A stretch of DNA of 6,584 nt from Spirochaetaceae bacterium (lineage in GTDB: Bacteria; Spirochaetota; Spirochaetia; SZUA-6; Fen-1364). Below, in pieces: positions 1 through 5,997 of the stretch. Position numbers and translations under genes: made by a program. A model generated the notes under the pieces. That model had not been told where the DNA came from. It did no database searches and worked only from the letters and a program-made list of their open reading frames with translations. Where the stretch lies: assembly GCA_003154555.1 (NCBI GenBank), contig PMDT01000413.1:1-6584 (forward strand), given 5' to 3'. Each line of letters begins with the position of its first letter. The stretch's first letter is position 1.

Positions 1-1
1 G

Positions 2-637
2 GTGGACGATGAGTCAGCAGCATTCGTCGAACCTCTCAGCGTCGGCGTTCAAGCGTGCACCCGTGCGAACCTCAAGGCAGCCAGCGCCGTTGCGGTCATT
101 GGGGCAGGACCAATCGGTCTGGTGACGATGATGGTCGCGCGCGCGTTTGGTGCTGCCGTCGTGTACCTCGTGGACTTACTGCCAAGCAGACTCGCGTTGG
201 GAGCCGCGTTCGGTGCCACCGCGACGATCAATGCGGGAGTCACGGATCCTGTCGCACGTATCGCAGAGCTGACCGGCGGAAGAGGGGTGGATTATGTCTT
301 TGATGCCAGCGGGTCCTCTGCGGCATGCGCCTCTGCTCCCGCCTTGGCCGCCCGTGGGGGAAGCGTGACAATCGTGGGCTGGCCCGAGCAAAGCGCATTT
401 CCCTATCCGGTGGAAAGCATCATCGATAAGGAGCTGGATATTCATGGCACAAACCGTTACTGCAATACCTTCCCGCGCGCCATCTCCTTGCTGGCAAGCG
501 GAGGGATCGATGTGCATCCCCTCGTATCGCACCGCTTCGACCTGGAAAAAGTGACGGACGCCTTTGCTTTCGCCGCGGACAATCCGGCTCAGACCATCAA
601 GCTCATGGTGCGGAACACGCAGTCCATGGAACGGTGA
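2..637 (+). CDS. Zinc-type (MDR) polyol/sorbitol-like dehydrogenase, 5'-truncated
   Basis: This is the C-terminal 211 residues of a medium-chain dehydrogenase of the sorbitol/L-iditol/threonine dehydrogenase type, a cytosolic NAD(P)-dependent enzyme oxidising a secondary alcohol of a sugar or polyol. The reading frame is open to the left edge; the GTG at base 2 is an internal valine, not a start, since a full member has about 340-360 residues and the catalytic zinc domain (Cys/His-Glu ligands) is missing. Visible motifs, numbered in the fragment, are EPLSVG (10-15; this Glu lies near the zinc in sorbitol dehydrogenases), the Rossmann dinucleotide loop GAGPIG (34-39), an acidic residue D58 at the end of the second Rossmann strand that suggests NAD over NADP, and GGRGVDYVFDASG (92-104). 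The end, IKLMVRN, matches the usual end of the family. It converges on the minus-strand esterase gene. The family call is firm and the substrate is not known. Confidence 0.9.
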   Translation: MDDESAAFVEPLSVGVQACTRANLKAASAVAVIGAGPIGLVTMMVARAFGAAVVYLVDLLPSRLALGAAFGATATINAGVTDPVARIAELTGGRGVDYVFDASGSSAACASAPALAARGGSVTIVGWPEQSAFPYPVESIIDKELDIHGTNRYCNTFPRAISLLASGGIDVHPLVSHRFDLEKVTDAFAFAADNPAQTIKLMVRNTQSMER

Positions 638-759
638 ACTTTCGCGCGCACAAGCGGAGGGCACGAATAGCTGCCGACCGAATGCGTCAGGGAGGTATGC
701 TTCGCGCACCACGGCGGGCAGATGACCGTCCTTATGCGCCAGGCAGGCATCAACGCCTT
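638..759. other. Convergent intergenic gap, no recognised element
   Basis: This 122-base stretch separates the stop codons of two convergent genes, the dehydrogenase and the SGNH hydrolase. A bidirectional terminator would be expected here, but I find no convincing GC-rich stem followed by a T run on either strand. Open frames crossing it read as antisense shadows and have no recognisable protein features. Confidence 0.5.
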
Positions 760-1866
760 TCACACTCTGCCGATGGCCTTCTCGGCTTCCGCAGCGATGA
801 AAGCCCCCAGAAGGGCATTGCCATAGCCGTGCGGATGTACTCCGTCGCACGCGGCCTGCGTCGCGACGTTGACTTTGAATAAATGCCGCAGGGGTGCCGT
901 GTCGATCAGGTGGACTTTCCTGTCGCCTCTTTCATTGGCGATGGACACAACGCGCGCTACCTCCTCCGCAAGCAGGCCCAGCGGTGGCACGATGCAGAAT
1001 ACCCGGGAGGCCGGGCAGGCTCTGCGCACGGAAACCAGCCAGCCCAGATATGCGTCCACAAGGTCCCGTTTCCCGGAAGGGCCGGAGTCGGCCACCGCGT
1101 CGTTTGTCCCCATTGCGCAGAAGATGTAATCAGGTTCTGGCAACAATTTCGCGCCGACAAGCCGGGAATCATCTTTGCCGTATTTGTCCCACGTGTCGGT
1201 CAACGGCGGCATTTGGAGATGCCGGATCAGCATTCCCTGCCCCCCGCTGCCAAGCTGCCCATATTCGCAGCCAAGTGCCGAGCACACCAGGGGGAACCAC
1301 GTGGTTCGCGCGTTGTTGTGCTCAAGCCGGGTGTAGTACGCATCATTTTCTTCCCGGCGCACATGGTCCGAATAGACGCCTTCCGTAATGGAATCCCCAA
1401 AGCCGATTGCGGTCTTCGGGCGTCGGGGTGCCGGAATGGTGGAGGCGCCGTCGTTCACATCGAATCCCGCTATGCGAAGGTTGTATGTCGATGAATCCCA
1501 GCGTTCCTTCGAAAGCCTTGCGGAGCGAAAATAGACATCGATTCGATGCAGGGCCGGGGCATCCTCTCCATCACATAATGGCAGCACATATTCATGGCCT
1601 GCATGTGACAGTTGATGCGCGACAAATGGTCCAAAGTCTACTGAAAAGTCGATCATTGGCATTGCAGATGCAGGACAGCCGCTGTTGGCTTCTCCGCTCA
1701 GGATGAGACGGATGTCCATTGCGTTATTGAATACGGCGCTCACATACGCTCCGGGCATGGCGGCTTCGATTCTTGCCGTCGATCCCTTGCCCGAGTGTTT
1801 CCAGACATAAGGCGCGAGCAGGAAATCACTCGCATCGATTGGGATGCGTATTACCTTACCCATCAT
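760..1866 (-). CDS. SGNH/GDSL hydrolase, CE2-like carbohydrate esterase
   Basis: The predicted 368-residue protein has an N-terminal beta-rich region of about 150 residues followed by an SGNH hydrolase domain. Catalytic blocks are clear: GDSIT at 157-161 with nucleophile S159, a block II glycine in GSGGQG (about 206-211), GTND at 253-256 with the oxyanion Asn255, and DGVHP with D341 and H344. The two-domain order, jelly-roll-like region then SGNH, resembles CE2 acetylxylan esterases and related sugar deacylases, so removal of acetyl or other acyl groups from a carbohydrate is likely but inferred. No signal peptide or membrane segment is seen, so it is probably cytosolic and would act on imported oligosaccharides or monosaccharides. 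Three in-frame starts are adjacent (GTG 1869, ATG 1866, ATG 1863); I chose 1866 because an AGGGGG ribosome site lies 6 bases upstream. It is the last gene of the minus-strand series. By eye its base composition is less GC-rich than the kinase and GRE genes. Confidence 0.88.
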   Translation of the reverse strand: MMGKVIRIPIDASDFLLAPYVWKHSGKGSTARIEAAMPGAYVSAVFNNAMDIRLILSGEANSGCPASAMPMIDFSVDFGPFVAHQLSHAGHEYVLPLCDGEDAPALHRIDVYFRSARLSKERWDSSTYNLRIAGFDVNDGASTIPAPRRPKTAIGFGDSITEGVYSDHVRREENDAYYTRLEHNNARTTWFPLVCSALGCEYGQLGSGGQGMLIRHLQMPPLTDTWDKYGKDDSRLVGAKLLPEPDYIFCAMGTNDAVADSGPSGKRDLVDAYLGWLVSVRRACPASRVFCIVPPLGLLAEEVARVVSIANERGDRKVHLIDTAPLRHLFKVNVATQAACDGVHPHGYGNALLGAFIAAEAEKAIGRV

Positions 1867-1878
1867 CACCCCCCCCCT
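1867..1878 (-). promoter_or_regulatory. Ribosome binding site made of a G9 homopolymer
   Basis: On the minus strand an A is followed by nine G (1877-1869), running directly into TGATGATG, the start region of the esterase gene. The AGGGGG part is the only Shine-Dalgarno-like element, and it favours ATG 1866 or 1863 over GTG 1869, whose G is part of the tract. Changes in tract length would alter ribosome-site spacing without shifting the reading frame from an ATG start. Confidence 0.55.
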
Positions 1879-1970
1879 GCCTTGCCACTATAGCCGGATC
1901 CAGCGACGTGAAGCGCTCCGTCAGTACGGGCGGTTCGGAATTCAAGGAGTCAGGGCTTCCAGAGCGGCTC
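1879..1970 (-). other. Spacer between lactonase and esterase genes, weak -10-like box
   Basis: This spacer lies between the lactonase stop and the esterase ribosome site. The minus strand contains TATAGT (1892-1887), a five-of-six match to a sigma-70 -10 box, but there is no good -35 at 16-18 bases and no extended -10. A start from it would leave a leader of only about 13 bases. The spacer may simply be part of a polycistronic message. No terminator with a T run is visible. Confidence 0.25.
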
Positions 1971-3080
1971 TCACCGGTTGATTATCTTGACGCACACCGG
2001 CGTTGGCACCTCGACGACGGTGCCGGTGGCCTGGAGGCCGCCGGTCTTCGGGTTCACCCGGAAGGGAACGAGGTTGCTCGAGCTCTGGTTGGCCACGATC
2101 AGGAAAGCTCCCGTCGGGTCAATGCCGAAGCTTCTTGGATTCCTGCCCTGCGTGGGTTCGTGCCCGACACAATCGAGTTTTCCGGTTTGCCCGTTGACCG
2201 CGTAGATCACGATGCTGTCGTGCCCGCGGTTGGAGCCGTAGAGCCAGGCGCCGGAAGGAGCGATCTGCAGGTCGGCGCAGGAGTTCTGCCCGCTGTAGCC
2301 GGCCGGAAGCGTGGGAACGATCTGCAGCTCTTTCATCTCGGCTGTTTTCGCGTTGAAAGAATACGCGGCGATCGTGCAGTCCAGCTCATTGATGAGATAC
2401 ACGAACCTGCCGTTAGGGTGGAAGACAACGTGGCGGGGTCCCGCTCCGGGTTTCGACGCCGCCCAGGGGTGGCCGGCGGGCTTCAGCTTGCCGTGCTCTG
2501 CGTCGATTCGGTAGACCATGACCTTGTCCAGACCCAGGTCCGGCACCAGGGCAAAGGTGCCCGTGAAATCGAGCGCAGTGGAGTGGGCGTGCGGGCCATT
2601 CTGCCGCCTCGGGTCCACGCTCGACCCGACGTGCTGGATGAAGTCGCTCGCCTTTTCCAGGCTGCCGTCCCGGGCCACGGAGAAGACGCACACGCTGCCG
2701 CTCATGAAGTTGGCCACAAATACAAGGCGTCCGTCCCGGGATATGGTGACGTGGCAGGGATCGGTGCCTCCGGTCGGCTTCTTGTTGATGAAGGCGAGCC
2801 CCCCGGTGGCGGAATCCACCGAAAACGAGCTCAGGGTGCCGGTAGCCTCGTTTTCGAACGTCTTGAGCTCGTTGACCGCGTACAGGAAGCGCTGCGCGGG
2901 ATCGAAGGCAAGATAGGAGGGGTTGGTCACGCCGGTCGTCGTTCCGGCGTATGCCAACTGACCTGTTGACGGGTCCAGGTCGTAACAGTAGATCCCCCTG
3001 CCCTTTCCCTGAAAGATCTCCCCGGTCCCGAACAAAATCGGATCCGTGTATGTGCCTACGTACACTCTTATCCTGCCCAT
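1971..3080 (-). CDS. Lactonase family beta-propeller (6-phosphogluconolactonase-like)
   Basis: This complete 369-residue protein belongs to the 7-bladed beta-propeller lactonase family (YbhE/Pgl type, PF10282), whose best-known member hydrolyses 6-phosphogluconolactone; other members probably open other sugar lactones. Blade-like repeats run through the whole length. Family landmarks are YVGTYT (7-12), NPSYLAFDP (53-61) with LYAVNE, PCHVTISRDG (108-117), RQNGPHAHS (159-167, with conserved H164 and H166), GAGPRHVVFHPNG (212-224, R216) followed by LINE, and NPRSFGIDPTG (314-324). Length is normal for the family. There is no signal peptide, so it is probably cytosolic. The ATG at 3080 has a good ribosome site (GGGAG, 8 bases upstream). 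It lies downstream of the GRE-activase-kinase unit, suggesting a lactone intermediate in the same sugar pathway, which is inference. Family confidence is high; the exact lactone cannot be read. Confidence 0.92.
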   Translation of the reverse strand: MGRIRVYVGTYTDPILFGTGEIFQGKGRGIYCYDLDPSTGQLAYAGTTTGVTNPSYLAFDPAQRFLYAVNELKTFENEATGTLSSFSVDSATGGLAFINKKPTGGTDPCHVTISRDGRLVFVANFMSGSVCVFSVARDGSLEKASDFIQHVGSSVDPRRQNGPHAHSTALDFTGTFALVPDLGLDKVMVYRIDAEHGKLKPAGHPWAASKPGAGPRHVVFHPNGRFVYLINELDCTIAAYSFNAKTAEMKELQIVPTLPAGYSGQNSCADLQIAPSGAWLYGSNRGHDSIVIYAVNGQTGKLDCVGHEPTQGRNPRSFGIDPTGAFLIVANQSSSNLVPFRVNPKTGGLQATGTVVEVPTPVCVKIINR

Positions 3081-3135
3081 CGCTTTTGCTCCCTCCCGTG
3101 TCGTCCCGCCATGCTGACGCGTCTCATCTGGCCAT

Positions 3136-3159
3136 CATGCCGAAGCCATCCCCGGCATG
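3136..3159. repeat. 7-bp inverted repeat in kinase-lactonase spacer (operator or mRNA hairpin)
   Basis: CATGCCG (3136-3142) and CGGCATG (3153-3159) are perfect inverted copies separated by 10 bases. On the minus strand no T run follows the stem, so it is not a standard intrinsic terminator. It could be an operator, an intercistronic stem that alters message stability, or chance. It sits about where a start site would fall if the weak promoter-like element just upstream is used. Confidence 0.4.
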
Positions 3160-3165
3160 TCTTTC

Positions 3166-3192
3166 ATTATGATGATCCTCACATGTCCTCAA
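3166..3192 (-). promoter_or_regulatory. Weak sigma-70-like promoter candidate before the lactonase gene
   Basis: The minus strand shows TTGAGG (3192-3187) and CATAAT (3171-3166) separated by 15 bases. Both boxes are imperfect, and the spacing is shorter than the usual 16-18. The element overlaps the kinase stop codon and, if used, would start transcription near 3159 and serve the lactonase and perhaps the esterase. It is a tentative call. Confidence 0.18.
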
Positions 3193-5057
3193 TCGTTGGC
3201 GAAATACACGGCGCCGATTGCTTGTGCAAACTGGGCGACCGTGACGTGCGGAAGCTCTTTCAGCTGCTTCATGAGGGGCGTGTTGGCCATGCCGGTGCCT
3301 GCCACGATGAGCAAGATGCCGGGATCGATGCTCCGGGCGCCCTCCACCATGAGGTCGAAGCACGTGGCGCTCTTGACGAGGCGCCCGAAGAGGAAGCGCA
3401 GGTCGGTGCCCGGGTCAAGGATGCGCCGCGTCTCGAGGAAAGTCACCGCGAGAGACTTCCCGACCTCGCGCCAGATCTCGCGATTTGTATCGTCCCTTTC
3501 CCGGTCGGGCAGATTCATCATGTGCTCCAGGAAGGGCTTCCGCTGGTCTACAGGCTCGGTGGGCACGTACCAGCCCTCCGTCCCGTCCGCCGAACGCCGC
3601 TCGACGAAGCCCTTTTCTTCGAGCTCGCGGAGGAGGTCAGGGCGCTCCGAGGAGAACCGCTTGAGGGCAAGACGGAAGACGCCGCTCTGGCTGCAGTACT
3701 TCTGCAGCGTGCCGGGCAGGCCAGTGTTGAAGTTATTGAGGCTGCGAAGGTCGTCGGGCTCGAAGGCACGCTCCGGCCAGGAGCCAAGATCGATGATGAA
3801 GTTGTACACCTCGAGCGGGATGTCAGGGATCGCACCGGTCCCGGTCACCCACCCGGTGCCGAGCTCGGTCCCGAGCGTATGGGCGAAAACGCCCCTCGCT
3901 ACGTCTTCGGCGTCGGGCGACGCGGCCATCTCGACCGCGGCCGTGAAGGCGGCCATTGGCCCGTCATTGATGATGCGCACCGCGCCCGCGGAGGCGACCC
4001 ACTCGCGCAGGCGCACATCAAGATCGGTGAGCTCGGCGAAGTCGCTTTCGTAGTCGATTGCCGGGTTGTTGCGGATGCCTCGGGTCTTGTAAACCTCACC
4101 GCCGACGATCTTGTTCCTGACCACAACGTCGGGGAAGCAAAGCCCGATCCCGTCAAAGCGGAGCCCCTTGTCGAACCCCGACGCTTCAATGTCGGCCAGC
4201 GCGCGCGTCATCTCAGCACTTCCCATGCTCGTATGGAGGGCTCTCGCCGCGAGCTCGAGAAGGGGCGCTTGGCGGCCGTCTGCTTCCGGCAGACGGTGAA
4301 TCCACAATCGCGCCAGAAGAAGCCGCACGATCAGGCAAATGGGGTCGACCAGCTGCCGTGATCGGAGAAAACTCGCGGGGTACCAGTCGTACTCCATGTA
4401 GTCGCAGATCCGGCCGTCGTCGACGAGGACCGCCTTGATATCCGTGCCGCCCACGTCGAGGCCGATCAAGGCCTTGCCTTCGAGCCGCCCGGTCCGCCCG
4501 CGGAGAAAGTGGATCAGGTCCACGGAGGGAGGCCGTGGTCTCAGCTCGGCCGGGGCGCGCTCGGGAGGCCCGAGCTCGAACGAGAAGGCGGGCGCGCCCG
4601 GCGACAAGGCACCGATCATCCGGTCCGTGACGTTGACCGCGCGCCCGTAGCCGGAGCGCGCCGAACGCGGCAGCCCGATGCCGAAGACCGCGGGCAGCCG
4701 CGTGAGCATCGCCATGAGCTCCGCACGCCCCGGGTCGGCATGAACGGCCACGCGCCTGCCGCCAAGGGCTGAGATGAGGTTGTAGACCTCCGCATAGATG
4801 TAGTCTGCGACAAATGCACGCTCCTCGCCGCCCAGGTTGTCGAGACGAGGCACCCGCAGGTCGTCGCGACGCACACCCGTGCCGTCGAGCATCTCCACGA
4901 CGCAGGCGAGCCGATCGCTTTCGCCGTCCGCAAGTGCGCCGAACAGGGCGTGGAGGTCCGTGATGTACACGCTCCGCCCGGCCTTCGCGCGCTCGATCAG
5001 GGCGGCCACCGAAGGTGGCATTCTTCCCGTCACAAAAGTTGACGTTTTATGAACCAT
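3189..5057 (-). CDS. ROK/ASKHA-type sugar kinase with a long N-terminal extension
   Basis: This 622-residue protein has an actin-fold kinase region from about residue 195 to the end. The phosphate loop is LIGLDVGGTDIKA (197-209), a second segment INDGPMAA (363-370) carries the probable catalytic Asp365, GTELGTGWV (396-404) is the phosphate-2-like loop, and VAGTGMAN (585-592) with a C-terminal AQAIGAVYFA is the adenosine-side region. These match ROK kinases, but the family zinc motif (HxCGCGxxGCxE) is absent; NTGLPGTLQKYCSQSG (444-459) sits in its place. Residues 1-190 have no domain I recognise, no helix-turn-helix and no signal peptide. ROK kinases usually have about 300-400 residues, so this is much larger. 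The frame stays open up to 5147, but the ATG at 5057 is chosen because it has a GGGAGGTGA ribosome site and starts one base after the activase stop. Coupling to a glycyl radical system suggests it phosphorylates the substrate or product of the GRE. Kinase fold is confident, substrate unknown. Confidence 0.85.
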   Translation of the reverse strand: MVHKTSTFVTGRMPPSVAALIERAKAGRSVYITDLHALFGALADGESDRLACVVEMLDGTGVRRDDLRVPRLDNLGGEERAFVADYIYAEVYNLISALGGRRVAVHADPGRAELMAMLTRLPAVFGIGLPRSARSGYGRAVNVTDRMIGALSPGAPAFSFELGPPERAPAELRPRPPSVDLIHFLRGRTGRLEGKALIGLDVGGTDIKAVLVDDGRICDYMEYDWYPASFLRSRQLVDPICLIVRLLLARLWIHRLPEADGRQAPLLELAARALHTSMGSAEMTRALADIEASGFDKGLRFDGIGLCFPDVVVRNKIVGGEVYKTRGIRNNPAIDYESDFAELTDLDVRLREWVASAGAVRIINDGPMAAFTAAVEMAASPDAEDVARGVFAHTLGTELGTGWVTGTGAIPDIPLEVYNFIIDLGSWPERAFEPDDLRSLNNFNTGLPGTLQKYCSQSGVFRLALKRFSSERPDLLRELEEKGFVERRSADGTEGWYVPTEPVDQRKPFLEHMMNLPDRERDDTNREIWREVGKSLAVTFLETRRILDPGTDLRFLFGRLVKSATCFDLMVEGARSIDPGILLIVAGTGMANTPLMKQLKELPHVTVAQFAQAIGAVYFAND

Positions 5058-5067
5058 GTCACCTCCC
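5058..5067 (-). promoter_or_regulatory. Ribosome binding site fixing the kinase start
   Basis: GGGAGGTGAC on the minus strand precedes ATG 5057 and contains the TGA stop of the activase. The GGAGG core is 4 bases from the ATG, somewhat close, but its pairing potential is the strongest near any start in the window. It decides the kinase start against the upstream in-frame codon at 5147 and indicates translational coupling. Confidence 0.75.
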
Positions 5068-5997
5068 GGCGCCGCCGGGACGGCGATGCTCCCGGACGAC
5101 CGCGAGACCTTCGGCCTCGAACAAAGCGCGGAGCGCTTCGATCTCACTTTCCGGAAGCGGAGCCATGCCGTTGAAGAACTCCGTGCTCCGGTTCATGAGG
5201 GAGTATTTGCTGATTGCCAGAGGGTTGAAGTTGATCAATTCGACGCGCCCCCCGGGATTCCTGTCCCGAATGACGCGCGCCATCGCGCCCACGTTCGCCT
5301 CCGTCGCCGTGATGCCCGGGATCAGGGGTACCCTCGTGAGGAGCTCAACACCCGCCCGGGCGAGCTTTTTGTAATTGTCGAGGATGAGGTCGTTCGGCCG
5401 GCCCGTGTATTCGGCGTGCAGCGCGCTGTCCGCGATCTTGAGATCGATGATGAAGAGGTCGGTCAGGCGAATAAACCGGTCGAGAACGTCCCATTTTCCA
5501 AAGAGACAGGTCTCGATGGCGGTATGGACGCCCTCCCTCTTGCAGAGGCCGAGCACTTCCAGCGCGAACTCGTGCTGGACAAGGGGATCGCCTCCGGAAA
5601 TTGTGATCCCTCCGCCCGACTGCCGGTAGAACTCGACGTCGCGCAGAAGGGTCGCGGCGGCCTCCTCTGCGGAGACCCTGCTTCCGTCGAACGAGAGCGC
5701 GGTCGTCGGGCAAGCGGCCACGCAGGCTCCGCAGCGCGTGCAGAGCTCACGGTCGATCCGGACGAAGGGATCCCCGTCCGCGCGCAGAGCGATCGCGCCG
5801 ACCGGGCAGCTCGCCTCGCACAGGCCACAGCGGATGCACTGCGTCGCCAGGTACCAGAGGCCGACGGAAGCGTCGATGCCTTCGGGGTTCTGGCACCACG
5901 CGCAGCGCAGGCCGCAGCCTTTCAGGAAGAGGGTCGAGCGGATGCCCTGGCCGTCATGGAGCGTGAAGCGGCGGATATCAATGATCGTCCCCTCCAT
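5059..5997 (-). CDS. Glycyl radical enzyme activating enzyme (radical SAM, two ferredoxin clusters)
   Basis: This complete 312-residue radical SAM protein generates the glycyl radical on its partner GRE using reduced [4Fe-4S] and S-adenosylmethionine in the cytosol under anoxia. The opening GTIIDIRRFTLHDGQGIR is typical of the family. The SAM cluster motif CX3CX2C is C28, C32 and C35, followed by NPE. A ferredoxin-like insertion carries two CX2CX2CX3C sets, C54/C57/C60/C64 and C86/C89/C92/C96, for two more [4Fe-4S] clusters. This insertion is absent from pyruvate formate-lyase activase but present in activases of glycerol/diol dehydratase, choline lyase and arylacetate or benzylsuccinate GREs. 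The SAM-binding motif reads SGGDP (134-138) instead of the more common GGEP. The start ATG shares a base with the GRE stop (TGATG); no strong ribosome site is visible, so initiation probably depends on GRE translation. The frame is open upstream to 6522, but that part lies over the GRE gene and is not family-like. Confidence 0.95.
   Translation of the reverse strand: MEGTIIDIRRFTLHDGQGIRSTLFLKGCGLRCAWCQNPEGIDASVGLWYLATQCIRCGLCEASCPVGAIALRADGDPFVRIDRELCTRCGACVAACPTTALSFDGSRVSAEEAAATLLRDVEFYRQSGGGITISGGDPLVQHEFALEVLGLCKREGVHTAIETCLFGKWDVLDRFIRLTDLFIIDLKIADSALHAEYTGRPNDLILDNYKKLARAGVELLTRVPLIPGITATEANVGAMARVIRDRNPGGRVELINFNPLAISKYSLMNRSTEFFNGMAPLPESEIEALRALFEAEGLAVVREHRRPGGAGR

Noticed and set aside
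176..850. Open frame of 224 codons on the minus strand
   Set aside because: It lies antisense to the conserved dehydrogenase and its translation is low-complexity Arg/Gly/Cys-rich with no family motif.
1961..1971. Palindrome AGAGCGGCTCT at the end of the lactonase gene, considered as a terminator
   Set aside because: The arms are 5 bp with a single-base loop and no T run follows, so it cannot form a working terminator hairpin.
1773..2969. Open frame of 398 codons on the plus strand
   Set aside because: It is antisense to the lactonase, which has clear family motifs; the length follows from GC-rich codon bias.
3135..3167. Ten-codon minus-strand peptide MKDMPGMASA in the kinase-lactonase spacer, with a GAGG 9 bases upstream
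   Set aside because: It is too short to support from sequence alone, has no runs of regulatory codons, and its frame simply crosses the inverted repeat.
3111..4361. Open frame of 416 codons on the plus strand
   Set aside because: It is antisense to the kinase region with DVGGTDIK and other conserved loops; no recognisable protein features of its own.
5058..5147. Upstream in-frame start for the kinase at 5147
   Set aside because: It would overlap the activase by about 90 bases and add an Arg/Ser-rich tail; the ATG at 5057 has a strong ribosome site and follows the activase stop directly.
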